From assembly GCA_037013495.1 (NCBI GenBank), contig CM072810.1, positions 55,662,843 through 55,726,842 on the forward strand: a stretch of DNA of 64,000 nucleotides, in the 5' to 3' direction. Source of the stretch: Hippophae tibetana (Eukaryota > Streptophyta > Magnoliopsida > Rosales > Elaeagnaceae). Shown one piece after another: positions 24,118 to 37,600 of this stretch. Below the pieces are notes generated by a model. The model did not search any database and was not told the origin of the DNA. It saw only the letters and a list, made by a program, of their open reading frames with translations. Each line of letters begins with the position of its first letter. Position 1 is the first letter of the stretch. The position numbers and the translations under genes were made by a program.

Positions 24118-27100
24118 AGCTCGAATCCCACAAAAACACAAGTTCGAGATGAATTTCCCTTAAGAGAGACGAAATGACGCAACCAAGGTAATTAGCATCC
24201 CTGTGCTCGTTATTGTGGGTAACCTTTCTATGTTGTTTCGAAGTTTCATTTAGAATGACTTGTGTCGTGCATGGGGGGTAACATCCTCGTGACTTGGAGT
24301 TAGCTTTGTACGAGGATTAAGTGTGACAGTTCAAGCATCCTGAATTGAAAGCTTAAGCTTTAGGTAGGAAGGATTAGCTATTTTTCGTATGTTTGGTTTC
24401 AAGACATGATCTCAGGTTCGAATCCCATAAAAGCCCAAGTTCGTGATGAATTTCCCTTAAAAGAGACGGAATGACGCAACCCAGGTCAGTACCATCCCTG
24501 GGCTCGTTGTTGTGGGTAACCTTTCTATGTTGTTTATAAGGGTTATTTAGAATGACTTGTGTCGTGCATGCGGGGAAACATCCTCGTTACTTGGTGTGAG
24601 CTTTGAACGAGGATTAAGTGTGATAGTTCAAGTGTCCCGTATTGAAAGCTTAAGCTTTAGGTAGGAAGGATTAGCTATTTTCCCTATGTTTGGTATCAAA
24701 ACATGATCTCAATCTCGAATCCCACAAAAACACAAGTTCGAGATGAATTTCCCTTAAGATAGACGGAATGACGCAACCAAGGTAAGTAGCATCCCTGTGC
24801 TCGTTGTTGTGGGTAACCTTTCTATGTTGTTTCCAATTGTCATTTAGAATAAATTGAGTTGTGCATGGGGGGTAACATCCTCGTGACTTAGAGTGAGCTT
24901 GGAACGAGGATTAAGTGTGACAGTTCAAGCGTCACGAATTAAAAGCTTTAGCATTAGGTAGGAAGGATTAGCTATTTTTCGTATGTTTGGTTTCAAAACA
25001 GGATCTCAGGTTCGAATCCCATAAAAGCTCAAGTTCGTGATGAATTTCCCATAAAAGAGACGGAATGACGCAACCCAGGTAAGTACCATCCATAGGCTCG
25101 TTGTTGTGGGTAACCTTTCTATGTTGTTTCCAAGGGTTATTTAGAATGACTTGTGTCGTGCATGGGGGAAACATCCTCGTTACTTGGTATGAGCTTTGAA
25201 CAAGGATTAAGGGTGACAGTTCAAGCGTCCGGTATTGAAAGCTTAAGCTTTAGGTAGGAAGGATTAACTATTTTTCCAATGTTTGGTATCAAAACATGAT
25301 CTCAGATTCGAATCCCATAAAAGCACAAGTTCGAGATGAATTTCCCTTAAAAGAGACGGAATGACGCAACCAAGCTAAGTAGCATCCCTCGGTCGTTGTT
25401 GTGGGTAGACTTTCTATGTTGTTTAGAAGTGTCATTTAGAATGACTTGTGTCGTGCATAGGGGGTAACATCCTCGTGACTTGGAGTTAGCTTTGAACGAG
25501 GATTAAGTGTGACAGTTCAAGCGTCCCGAATTGAAAGCTTAAGCTTTAGGTAGGAAAGATTGGCTATTTTTCTTATATTTGGTATCAAAATATGATCTGA
25601 GGTTCGAATAAAATGAAAGCTCAAGTTCGTGATGAATTTCCCTTAAAAGAGACGGAATGACGCAACCCAGGTCAGTACCATCCCTGGGCTCGTTGTTGTG
25701 GGTAACCTTTCTATGTTGTTTCCAAGGGTTATTTAGAATGACTTGTGTCGTGCATGCGGGGAAACATCCTTTTTACCTGGTATGAGCTTTGAACGAGGAT
25801 TAAGTGTGATAGTTCAACTGTCCCGTATTGAAAGCTTAAGCTTTAGGTAGGAAAATTTAGCTATTTTTCCTATGTTTGGTATCAAAACATGATCTCATAC
25901 TTGAATCTCACAAAAACACAAGTTCGAGATGCATTTCCCTTAAAAGAGACGGAATGACGCAACCAAGGTAAGTAGCATCCCTGTGCTCGTTGTTGTGGGT
26001 AACCTTTCTATGTTCTTTCGAAGTGTCATTTAGAATGACTTGTGTCGTGCTTGCGGGGAAACATCCTCGTTACTTGGTGTGAGCTTTGAACGAGGATTAA
26101 GTGTGATAGTTCAAGTGTCCCGTATTGAAAGCTTAAGCTTTAGGTAGGAAGTATTAGCTATTTTTCCTATGTTTGGTATCAAAAGATGATCTCAAGCTCG
26201 AATCCCACAAAAACACAAGTTCGAGACGAATTTCCCTTAAAAGAGACGGAATTTCGCAACCAAGGTAAGTAGCATCTCTGTGCTCGTTGTTGTGGGTAAC
26301 CTTTCTATGTTGTTTCGAAGTGTCATTTAGAATGTCTTGTGTCGTGCATGGGGGGTAACATCCTCGTGACTTGGAGTTAGCTTTGAACGAGGATTAAGTG
26401 TGACAGTTCAAGTGTCCCGAATTGAAAGCTTATGCTTTAGGTAGGAAAGATTAGCTATTTTTCGTATATTTGGTATCAAAACATGATCTGAGGTTCGAAT
26501 CCCATAAAAGCCCAAGTTCGTGATAAATTTTCCTTAAAAGAGACGGAATGACGCAACCCAAGTCAGTACCATCCCTGGGCTCGTTGTTGTGGGTAACCTT
26601 TCTATGTTGTTTCCAAGGGTTATTTAGAATGACTTGTGTCGTACATGGGGGGTAACATCCTCCGGACTTGGTGTGAGCTTGGAACGAGGATTAAGTGTGA
26701 TAGTTCAAGTGTCCCGTATTGAAAGCTTAAGCTTTAGGTAGGAAGGATTAGCTATTTTTCCTATGTTTGGTATCAAAAGATGATCTCAGATTCGAATCCC
26801 ATAAAAGCACAATTTCGAGATGAATTTCCCTTAAAAGAGACGGAATGACGCAACCAAGGTAAGTAGCATCCCTGGCCTCGTTGTTGTGGGTAACCTTTCT
26901 ATGTTGTTTAGAAGTGTCATTTAGAATGACTTGTGTCGTGCATGGGGGGTAACATCCTCGTGACTTGGAGTTAGCTTTGAACGAGGATTAAGTGTGACAG
27001 TTCAAGTGTCCCGAATTGAAAGCTTATGCTTTAGGTAGGAAAGATTAGCTATTTTTCGTATATTTGGTATCAAAACATGATCTGAGGTTCGAATCCCATA

Positions 27101-30100
27101 AAAGCCCAAGTTCGTGATAAATTTTCCTTAAAAGAGACGGAATGACGCAACCCAAGTCAGTACCATCCCTGGGCTCGTTGTTGTGGGTAACCTTTCTATG
27201 TTGTTTCCAAGGGTTATTTAGAATGACTTGTGTCGTACATGGGGGGTAACATCCTCCGGACTTGGTGTGAGCTTGGAACGAGGATTAAGTGTGATAGTTC
27301 AAGTGTCCCGTATTGAAAGCTTAAGCTTTAGGTAGGAAGGATTAGCTATTTTTCCTATGTTTGGTATCAAAAGATGATCTCAGATTCGAATCCCATAAAA
27401 GCACAATTTCGAGATGAATTTCCCTTAAAAGAGACGGAATGACGCAACCAAGGTAAGTAGCATCCCTGGCCTCGTTGTTGTGGGTAACCTTTCTATGTTG
27501 TTTAGAAGTGTCATTTAGAATGACTTGTGTCGTGCATGGGGGGTAACATCCTCGTGACTTGGAGTTAGCTTTGAACGGGGATTAAATGTGAGAGTTCAAG
27601 CGTCCCGAATTGAAAGCTTATGCTTTAGGTAGGAAAGATTAGCTATTTTTTGTATATTTGGTATCAAAACATGATCTGAGGTTCGAATCAATTGAAAGCC
27701 CAAGTTCGTGATGAATTTCCCTTAAAAGAGACGGAATGACGCAACCCAGGTCAGTACCATCCCTGGGCTCATTGTTGTGGGTAACCTTTCTATGTTGTTT
27801 CCAAGGGTTATTTAGAATGACTTGTGTCGTGAATGCGGGGAAACATCCTCGTTACTTGGTGTGAGCTTTGAACGAGGATTAAGTGGGATAGTTCAAGTGT
27901 CCCGTATTGAAAGCTTAAGCTTTAGGTAGGAAGGATTAGCTTTTTTTCCTATGTTTGGTATCAAAACATGATCTCAAGCTCGAATCCCACAAAAACACAA
28001 GTTCGAGATAAATTTCCCTTAAGAGAGACGAAATGACGCAACCAAGGTAAGTAGCATCCCAGTGCTCGTTGTTGTGGGTAACCTTTCTATGTTGTTTCCA
28101 ATTGTCATTTAGAATGACTTGTGTGGTGCATGGGGGGTAACATTCTCGTGACTTGGAGTGAGCTTTGAACGAGGATTAAGTGTGACAGTTCAAGAGTCAC
28201 GAATTGAAAGCTTAAGAATTAGGTAGGAAGGATTAGCTATTTTTCGTATGTTTGGTTTCAAGACATGATCTCAGGTTCGAATCCCCTAAAAGCCCAAGTT
28301 CGTGATGAATTTCCCTTAAAAGAGACGGAATGACGGAACCCTAGTAAGTACCATCCCTGGGCTCGTTGTTGTGTGTAACCTTTCTATGTTGTTTCCAAGG
28401 GCTATTTAGAATGACTTGTGTCGTGCATGGGGGAAACATCCTCGTTACTTGGTATGAGCTTTGAACAAGGATTAAGGGTGACAGTTCAAGCGTCCGGTAT
28501 TGAAAGCTTAAGCTTTAGGTAAGAAGGATTAACTATTTTTCCTATGTTTGGAATCAAAATATGATCTCAGATTCGAATCCCATAAAAGCATAAGTTCGAG
28601 ATGAATTTCCCTTAAAAGAGACGGAATGGCGCAACCAAGGTAAGTAGCATCCCTGGCCTCGTCATTGTGGGTAACCTTTCTATGTTCTTTAGAAGTGTCA
28701 TTTAGAATGACTTGTGTCGTGCATGGGAGGTAACATCCTCGTGACTTGGAGTTAGCTTTGAACGAGGATTAAGTGTGACAGTTCAAGCGTCCCGAATTGA
28801 AAGCTTATGCTTTAGGTAGGAAAGATTAGCTATTTTTCGTATATTTGGTATCAAAACATAATCTGAGGTTCGAATCCCATAAAAGCCCAAGTTCGTGATA
28901 AATTTTCCTTAAAAGAGACAGAATGACGCAACCCAGGTCAGCACCATCCCTGGGCTCGTTGTTGTGGGTAACCTTTGTATGTTGTTTCCAAAAGTTATTT
29001 AGAATGACTTGTGTCGTGCATGCGGGGAAACATCCTCGTTACTTGGTGTGAGCTTGGAACGAGGATTAAGTGTGATAGTTCAAGTGTGCCGTATTGAAAG
29101 CTTAAGCTTTAGGTAGGAAGAATTAGCTATTTTTCCTATGTTTGGTATCAAAACATGATTTCAAGCTCGAATCCCACAAAAACACAAGTCCGAGATGAAT
29201 ATCCTTTAAGAGAGACGAAATGACGCAACCAAGGTAAGTAGCATCCCTGTGCTCGTTGTTGTGGGTAACCTTTCTATGTTGTTTCCAATTGTCATTTAGA
29301 ATGACTTGTGTGGTGCATGGGGGGTAACATTCTCGTGACTTGGAGTGAGCTTTGAACGAGGATTAAGTGTGACAGTTCAAGAGTCACGAATTGAAAGCTT
29401 AAGAATTAGGTAGGAAGGATTAGCTATTTTTCGTATGTTTGGTTTCAAGACATGATCTCAGGTTCGAATCCCCTAAAAGACCAAGTTCGTGATGAATTTC
29501 CCTTAAAAGAGACGGAATGACGCAACCCTAGTAAGTACCATCCCTGGGCTCGTTGTTGTGTGTAACCTTTCTATGTTGTTTCCAAGGGCTATTTAGAATG
29601 ACTTGTGTCGTGCATGGGGGAAACATCCTCGTTACTTGGTATGAGCTTTGAACAAGGATTAAGGGTGACAGTTCAAGCGTCCGGTATTGAAAGCTTAAGC
29701 TTTAGGTAAGAAGGATTAACTATTTTTCCTATGTTTGGAATCAAAATATGATCTCAGATTCGAATCCCATAAAAGCATAAGTTCGAGATGAATTTCCCTT
29801 AAAAGAGACGGAATGGCGCAACCAAGGTAAGTAGCATCCCTGGCCTCGTCATTGTGGGTAACCTTTCTATGTTCTTTAGAAGTGTCATTTAGAATGACTT
29901 GTGTCGTGCATGGGAGGTAACATCCTCGTGACTTGGAGTTAGCTTTGAACGATGATTAAGTGTGACAGTTCAAGCGTCCCGAATTGAAAGCTTATGCTTT
30001 AGGAGAGAAAGATTAGCTATTTTTCGTATATTTGGTATCAAAACATAATCTGAGGTTCGAATCCCATAAAAGCCCAAGTTCGTGATAAATTTTCCTTAAA

Positions 30101-30350
30101 AGAGACGGAATGATGCAACCCAGGTCAGTACCATCCCTGGGCTCGTTGTTGTGGGTAACCTTTGTATGTTGTTTCCAAAAGTTATTTAGAATGACTTGTG
30201 TCGTGCATGCGGGGAAACATCCTCGTTACTTGGTGTGAGCTTGGAACGAGGATTAAGTGTGATAGTTCAAGTGTCCCTTATTGAAAGCTTAAGCTTTAGG
30301 TCGGAAGGATTAGCTATTTTTCTTATTTTTGGTATCAAAACATGATTTCA
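24118..30350. repeat. Second copy of the tandem macro-duplication of about 6 kb (21 monomers)
   Basis: This is the partner of the preceding stretch. It ends near a monomer with ttcttatttttggtatc and atgatttcaagctcg (about 30320), which matches the monomer at about 24085 at the junction of the two copies, as expected for a head-to-tail duplication by unequal exchange. It contains one extra local two-monomer duplication (26402-27589) that the first copy lacks. Confidence 0.75.
26402..27589. repeat. Near-identical two-monomer tandem duplication, 594-bp offset
   Basis: The segments 26402-26995 and 26996-27589 match almost base for base over most of their length, including the rare gtcgtacatggggggtaac with cctccggacttgg and gcacaatttcgagatg. 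The offset is exactly twice 297 bp. It is among the youngest duplications in the left two thirds of the window. Confidence 0.85.
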
Positions 30351-33300
30351 AGCTCGAATCCCACAAAAACACAAGTCCGAGATGAATTTCCTTTAAGAGA
30401 GACGAAATGACGCAACCAAGGTAAGTAGCATCCCTGTGCTCGTTGTTGTGGGTAACCTTTCTATGTTGTTTCCAATTGTCATTTAGAATGACTTGTGTTC
30501 TGCATGGGGGGTAACATTCTCGTGACTTGGAGTGAGCTTTGAACGAGGATTAAGTGTGACAGTTCAAGCGTCCCGAATTGAAAGCTTAAGCATTAGGTAG
30601 GAAGGATTAGCTATTTTTCGTATGTTTGGTTTCAAAACATGATCTCAGGTTCGTCCCATAAAAGCCCAAGTTCGTGATGAATTTCCCTTAAAAGAGACGG
30701 AATGACGCAACCCAGGTAAGTACCAACCCTGGGCTCGTTGTTGTGGGTAACCTTTCTATGTTGTTTCCAAGGGCTATTTAGAATGACTTGTCTCGTGCAT
30801 GGGGGAAACATCCTCGTTACTTGGTATGAGCTTTGAACAAGGATGAAGGGTGACAGTTCAAGCATCCCGTATTGAAAGCTTTAGCTTTAGGTAGGAAGGA
30901 TTAGCTATTTTTCCTATGTTTGGTATCAAAAGATGATCTCAGATTCGAATCCCACAAAAACACAAGTTCGAGATGAATTTCCCTTAAAAGAGACGGAATG
31001 ACGCAACCAAGGTAAGTAGCATCTTGGTGCTCGTTGTTTTGGGTAACCTTTCTATGTTGTTTCGAAGTGTCATTTAGAATGACTTTTGTCGTGCATGGGG
31101 GGTAACATCCTCGTGACTTGGAGTTAGCTTTGAACGAGGATTAAGTGTGATAGTTTAAGCGTCCCGAATTGAAAGCTTAAGCTTTAGGTAAGAAAGATTA
31201 GCTATTTTTCGTATATTTGTTATCAAAACATGATCTGAGGTTCGAATCTCATAAAAGCCCAAGTTTGTGATAAATTTCCCTTAAAAGAGACGGAATGACG
31301 CAAACCAGGTCAGTACCATCCCTGGGCTCGTTGTTGTGGGTAACCTTTCTATGTTGTTTCCAAGGGTTATTTAGAATGACTTGTGTCGTGCTTGGGGGTA
31401 ACATCCTCCGGACTTGGTGTGTGCTTTGAACGAGGATTAAGTGTGACTGTTCAAACCTCATATACTGAGCACTTAAGCTTTAGGTAGGAAGTATTATCTA
31501 TCTTTCCTATGTTTGGTATCAAAACATGATCTCAGGTTCGAATCCCATAAAAGCACAAGTTCGAGATGAATTTCCCTTAAAAGTGACGGAATGATGCAAC
31601 AAAGGTAAGTACCATCCCTAGGCTCATTGATGTGGGTAACCTTTCTATGTTGTTTCCTAGGGTTATTTAGAATGACTTGTGTCGTGCATTGGGGAAACAT
31701 CCTCGTTACTTGGTGTGAGCTTTGAACGAGGATTAAGGGTGACAGTTCAAGCGTCCGTTATTGAAAGCTTAAGCTTTAGGTAGGAAGGATTAACTATTTT
31801 TCCTATGTTTGGTATCAAAACATGATCTCAGATTCGAATCCCATAAAAGCACAAGTTCGAGATAAATTTCCCTTAAAAAAGACGGAATGATGCAACCAAG
31901 GTAAGTACCATCCCTATGCTCATTGTTGTGGGTACCCTTTCTATGTTGTTTCCAATGGTCATTTAGAATCACTTGTGTGGTGCATGGAGGGTAACATTCT
32001 CGTGACTTGGTGTGCGCTCAAAACGAGGATTAAGTTTGACCGTTCAAACCTCATGTACTGAACGCTTAAGCTTTAGGTAGGAAGGATTATCTATATTTTT
32101 ATGTTTGGTATCAAAAGATGATCTCAGGTGGAATCCCATAAAAGCACAAGTTCGAGTTGATTTTCTCTTAAAAGAGACGGAATGACGCAACCAAGGTAAG
32201 TAGCATCCCTGGCCTCGTTGTTGTGGGTAACCTTTCTATGTTGTTTAGAAGTGTCATTTAGAATGACTTGTGTCGTGCATGGGAGGTAACATCCTCGTGA
32301 CTTGGAGTTAGCTTTGAACGAGGATTAAGTGTGACAGTTCAAGCGTCCCGAATTGAAAGCTTATGCTTTAGGTAGGAAAGATTAGCTATTTTTCGTATAT
32401 TTGGTATCAAAACATAATCTGAGGTTCGAATCCCATAAAAGCCCAAGTTCGTGATAAATTTTCCTTAAAAGAGACGGAATGATGCAACCCAGGTCAGTAC
32501 CATCCCTGGGCTCGTTGTTGTGGGTAACCTTTGTATGTTGTTTCCAAAAGTTATTTAGAATAACTTGTGTCGTGCATGCGGGGAAACATCCTCGTTACTT
32601 GGTGTGAGCTTGGAACGAGGATTAAGTGTGATAGTTCAAGTGTCCCTTATTGAAAGCTTAAGCTTTAGGTCGGAAGGATTAGCTATTTTTCTTATTTTTG
32701 GTATCAAAACATGATTTCAAGCTCGAATCCCACAAAAACACAAGTCCGAGATGAATTTCCTTTAAGAGAGACGAAATGACGCAACCAAGGTAAGTAGCAT
32801 CCCTATGCTCGTTGTTGTGGGTAACCTTTCTATGTTGTTTCCAATTGTCATTTAGAATGACTTGTGTTCTGCATGGGGGGTAACATTCTCGTGACTTGGA
32901 GTGAGCTTTGAACGAGGATTAAGTGTGACAGTTCAAGCGTCCCGAATTGAAAGCTTAAGCATTAGGTAGGAAGGATTAGCTATTTTTCGTATGTTTGGTT
33001 TCAAAACATGACCTCAGGTTCGAATCCCATAAAAGCCCAAGTTCGTGATAAATTTTCCTTAAAAGAGACGGAATGACGCAACCCAGGTCAGTACCATCCC
33101 TGGGCTCGTTGTTGTGGGTAACCTTTGTATGTTGTTTCCAAAAGTTATTTAGAATGACTTGTGTCGTGCATGCAGGGAAACATCCTCGTTACTTGGTGTG
33201 AGCTTGGAAAGAGGATTAAGTGTGATAGTTCAAGTGTCCCGTATTGAAAGCTTAAGCTTTAGGTAAGAAGGATTAGCTATTTTTCCTATGTTTGGTATCA

Positions 33301-33994
33301 AAAGATGATCTCAAGCTCGAATCCCACAAAAACACAAGTTCGAGATGAATTTCCTTTAAGAGAGACGAAATGATGCAACCAAGGTAAGTAGCATCCCTGT
33401 GCTCGTTGTTGTGGGTAACCTTTCTATGTTGTTTCCAATTGTCATTTAGAATGACTTGTGTTGTGCATGGGGGGTAACATTCTCGTGACTTGGAGTGAGC
33501 TTTGAACGAGGATTAAGTGTGACAGTTCAAGCGTCCCGAATTGAAAGCTTAAGCATTAGGTAGGAAGGATTAGCTATTTTTCGTATGTTTGGTTTCAAGA
33601 CATGATCTCAGGTTCGAATCCCATAAAAGCCCAAGTTCGTGATGAATTTCCCTTAAAAGAGACGGAATGACGCAACCCAGGTAAGTACCAACCCTGGGCT
33701 CGTAGTTGTGGGTAACCTTTCTATGTTGTTTCCAAGGGCTATTTAGAATGACTTGTGTCGTGCATAGGGGAAACATCCTCGTTACTTGGTATGAGCTTTG
33801 AACAAGGATTAAGGGTGGCAGTTCAAGTATCCGGTATTGAAAGCTTAAGCTTTAGGTAGGAAGGATTAACTATTTTTCCTATGTTTGGTATCAAAATATG
33901 ATCTCAGATTCGAATCCCATAAAAGCACAAGTTCGAGATGAATTTCCCTTAAAAGAGACGGAATGACGCAACCAAGGTAAGTAGCATCCCTGGC

Positions 33995-34310
33995 CTCATT
34001 GTTGTGGGTAACCTTTCTTTGTTGTTTCCAAGGGTCATTTAGAATGACTTGTGTCGTTCATTGGGGGGGGGTAACATCATCGTGACTTGGAATGAGCTTT
34101 GAACAAGGATTAAGTGTGATAGTTCACGCGTTCCGTATTGAAAGCTCAAGCTTTATGTAGGAAGGATTAGTTGTTTTTCCTATGTTTGGTATCAAAACAT
34201 GATCTCAGGTTCGAATCCAATAAAAGCACAAGTTCGATATTAATTTCCCTTAAAAGAGACGGAATGACGCAACCAAGGTAAATACCATCCCTGGGCTCGT
34301 TTTGTGGGTA
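33995..34310. repeat. Single-monomer patch of the poly-G subfamily
   Basis: Surrounded by monomers of the 17.5-34 kb type, this stretch carries all the linked markers of the 13-17 kb block: aacctttctttgttg, gtcgttcattgggg with a 9-G tract, acaaggattaag, ttcacgcgttccg, ctttatgtagg, gatattaatttccc and gctcgttttgtggg. The right neighbour resumes with gtttccaaaagttattt, typical of the surrounding block. The simplest reading is a conversion or insertion tract about one monomer long. Confidence 0.7.
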
Positions 34311-34398
34311 ACCTTTGTATGTGGTTTCCAAAAGTTATTTAGAATAACTTGTGTCGTGCATGCGGGGAAACATCCTCGTTACTTGGTGTGAGCTTGGA

Positions 34399-34670
34399 AC
34401 GAGGATTAAGTGTGATAGTTCAAGTGTCTCGTATTGAAAGCTTTAGCTTTAGGTAGGAAGGATTAGCTATTTTTCCTATGTTTGGTATCAAAAGATGATC
34501 TCAAGCTCGAATCCCACAAAAACACAAGTTCGAGATGAATTTCTCTTAAAAGAGACGGAATGACGCAACAAAGGTAAGTAGCATCCCTGGCCTCGTTGTT
34601 GTGGGTAACCTTTCTATGTTGTTTAGAAGTGTCATTTAGAATGACTCTTGTGACTTGGTGTGAGCTTTGA
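34399..34670. repeat. Shortened monomer (272 bp)
   Basis: The interval between monomer starts is 272 bp, about 25 bp short. Around 34641-34655 the sequence runs from tagaatgact into cttgtgacttggtg, so the G tract and the following taacatcctc are missing. It marks the boundary between the four-monomer block and the dimeric block. Confidence 0.8.
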
Positions 34671-37600
34671 ACGAGGATTAAGTACAACAGTTCAAGCGTC
34701 CCGTATTAAAATCTTAAGCTTTAGGTAGGAAGGATTAGCTATTTTTCCAATGTTTGGAATCAAAATATGAACTCAGGTTCGAATCCCATAAAGCCCAACT
34801 TCGTGATGAATTTCCCTTAAAAGAGACAGAATGACGCAACCCAGGTAAGTACCATCCCTGGGCTCATTGTTATGGGTAACCTTTGTATGTTATTTCCAAG
34901 AGTCATTTAGAATGACTTGTGTCGTGCATGGGGGGAAACATCCTCGTTACTTGGTGTGAGCGTTGAACGAGGATTAAGTGTGAGAGTTCAAGCATCCCGT
35001 ATTGAAAGCTTAAGGTTTAGGTGGAAGGATTAGCTAGTTTTCCTATGTTTGGTATCAAAACATGATCTCAGGTTCGAATCCAATAAAAGCCCAAGTTCGA
35101 GATGAATTTTCCTTGAAAAAGACGCAATGATGCAACCGAGGTAAGTACCATCCCTAGGCTCATTGTTGTGGGTAACCGTTCTATGTTGTTTCCGAGGGTC
35201 TTTTAGAATGACTTGTGTGGTGCATGGGGGGTAACATCCTCGTGACTTGGTGTGAGCTTTGAACGAGGATTAAGTATAACAGTTCAAGCGTCCCGTATTA
35301 AAATCTTAAGCTTTAGGTAGGAAGGATTAGCTATTTTTCCTATGTTTGGTATCAAAATATGAACTCAGGTTCGAATCCCATAAAGCCCAACTATGTGATG
35401 AATTTCCCTTAAAAGAGACGGCATGACGCAACCCAGGTAAGTACCATCCTTGGGCTCGTTGTTGTGGGTAACCTTTCTATGTTATTTCCAACGGTTATTT
35501 AGAATGACTTGTGTCGTGCATGGGTGGAAACATCATCGTTACTTGGTGTGAGCTTTGAACGAGGATTAAGTGTGATAATTCAAGCGTCTCGTATTGAAAG
35601 CTTAAGCTTTAGGTGGAAGGATTAGCTTGTTTTCCTATGTTTGGTATGAAAACATGATCTCAGGTTCGAATCCAATAAAAGCCGAAGTTTGAGGTGAATT
35701 TTCCTTGAAAAAGACGTAATGATGCAACCGAGATAAGTACCATCCCTGGGCTCGTTGTTGTGGGTAACCGTTCTATGTTGTTTCCCAGGGTCATTTAGAA
35801 TGTCTTGTGTGGTGCATGGGGGGTAACATCCTCGTGACTTGGTGTGAGCTTTGAACGAGGATTAAGTATAACAGTTCAAGCGTCCCGTATTAAAATCTTA
35901 AGCTTTAGGTAGGAAGGATTAGCTATTTTTCCAATGTTTGGAATCAAAATATGAACTCAGGTTCGAATCCCATAAAGCCCAACTTCGTGATGAATTTCCC
36001 TTAAAAGAGACAGAATGACGCAACCCAGGTAAGTACCATCCCTGGGCTCATTGTTATGGGTAACCTTTCTATGTTGTTTCCAAGGGTCATTTCGAATGAC
36101 TTGTGTCGTGCATGGGGGGAAACATCCTCGTTACTTGGTGTGAGCTTTGAACGAGGATTAAGTGTGATAGTTCAAGCGTGCCGTATTGAAAGCTTAAGCT
36201 TTAGGTGGAAGGATTAGCTAGTTTTCCTATGTTTGATATCAAAATATGATCTCAGGTTCGAATCCAATAAAAGCCCAAGTTCGAGGTGAATTTCCCTTGA
36301 AAAAGACGCCATGATACAACCGAGGTAAGTACCATCCCAGGGCTCGTTGTTGTGGGTAACTTTTCTATGTTGTTTCCAAAGGTCATTTAGAATGACTTGT
36401 GTGGTGCATGGGGGGTAACATACTCATGACTTGGTGTGAGCTTTTAACGAGGATTAAGTATTACAGTTCAAGCGTCCCGTATTAAAATCTTAAGCTTTAG
36501 GTAGGAAGTATTAGCTATTTTTCCAATGTTTGGTATCAAAAGATGATCTATGGTTCGAATCTAATGTAAGCCCAAGTTCGAGATGAATTTCCCTTAAAAT
36601 AGACGGAATGACGCAACAAAGGTAAGTACCATCGCTAGGCTCGTTGTTGTGGGTAACCTTTCTATGTTGTTTCCCAGGGTCATTTAGAATGACTTGTGTG
36701 GTGCATGGGGGGTAACATCCTCGTGACTTGGTGTGAGCTTTGAACGAGGATTAAGTATGACAGTTCAAGTATCCCGTATTGAAAGCTTAAGATTTTGGTA
36801 GGAAGGATTAGCTATTTTTCATATTTTTGGTATCAAAACGTGATCTTAGGTTCGAATCCCATAAAAGCACAAGTTCGAGATGAATTTCCCTTAAAAGAGA
36901 CGGAATGACACAACCAAGGTAAGTACCAACCCTAGGCTCGTTGTTGTGGGTAACCTTTGTATGTTGTTTCCAAGGGTCATTTAGAATGACTTGTGTCGTG
37001 CATTAGGGGGAAACATCCTCGTTACTTGGTGTGAGCTTTGAACGTGGATTAAGTGTGATAGTTCAAGCATCCCGTATTGAAAGCTTAAGGTTTAGGTGGA
37101 AGGATTAGCTAGTTTTCCTATGTTTGGTATCAAAACATGATCTCAGGTTCGAATCCAATAAAAGCCCAAGTTCGAGATGAATTTCCCTTGAAAAAGACGC
37201 AATGATGCAACCGAGGTAAGTACCATCCCTGGGCTCGTTGTTGTGGGTAACCGTTCTATGTTGTTTCCCAGGGTCATTTAGAATGACTTGTGTGGTGCAT
37301 GGGGGATAACATCCTCGTGACTTGGTGTGAGCTTTGAACGTGGATTAAGTATAACAGTTCAAGCGTCCCGTATTAAAATTTTAAGCTTTAGGTAGGAAGG
37401 ATTAGCTATTTTTCCAATGTTTGGTATCAAAATATGAACTCAGGTTCGAATCCCATAAAGCCCAACTACGTGATGAATTTCCCTTAAAAGAGACGGCATG
37501 ACGCAACCCAGGTAAGTACCATCCTTGGGCTCGTTGTTGTGGGTAACCTTTCTATGTTGTTTCCAAGAGTTATTTAGAATGACTTGTGTCGTGCATGGGG

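Larger units (their letters stand above)
17486..33994. repeat. Satellite block with four-monomer higher-order repeat, about 1188 bp
   Basis: Monomers alternate among types marked by cacaaaaacacaag with cttaagagagacgaaa, by gtgacagttcaagcgtcccg with gaattgaaagc, by gggtgacagttcaagcgtcc, and by tttagaagtgtc. The type marked by caagagtcacgaattg occurs at 21951, 23138, 28183 and 29371; the within-pair spacings of 1187 and 1188 bp equal four monomers. From about 18185 to 30350 the block holds a tandem duplication of about 6 kb (separate entry). The tail from about 30020 to 30650 is repeated at about 32389-33015 (offset about 2369 bp, eight monomers). No gene or mobile element interrupts it. Confidence 0.78.
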
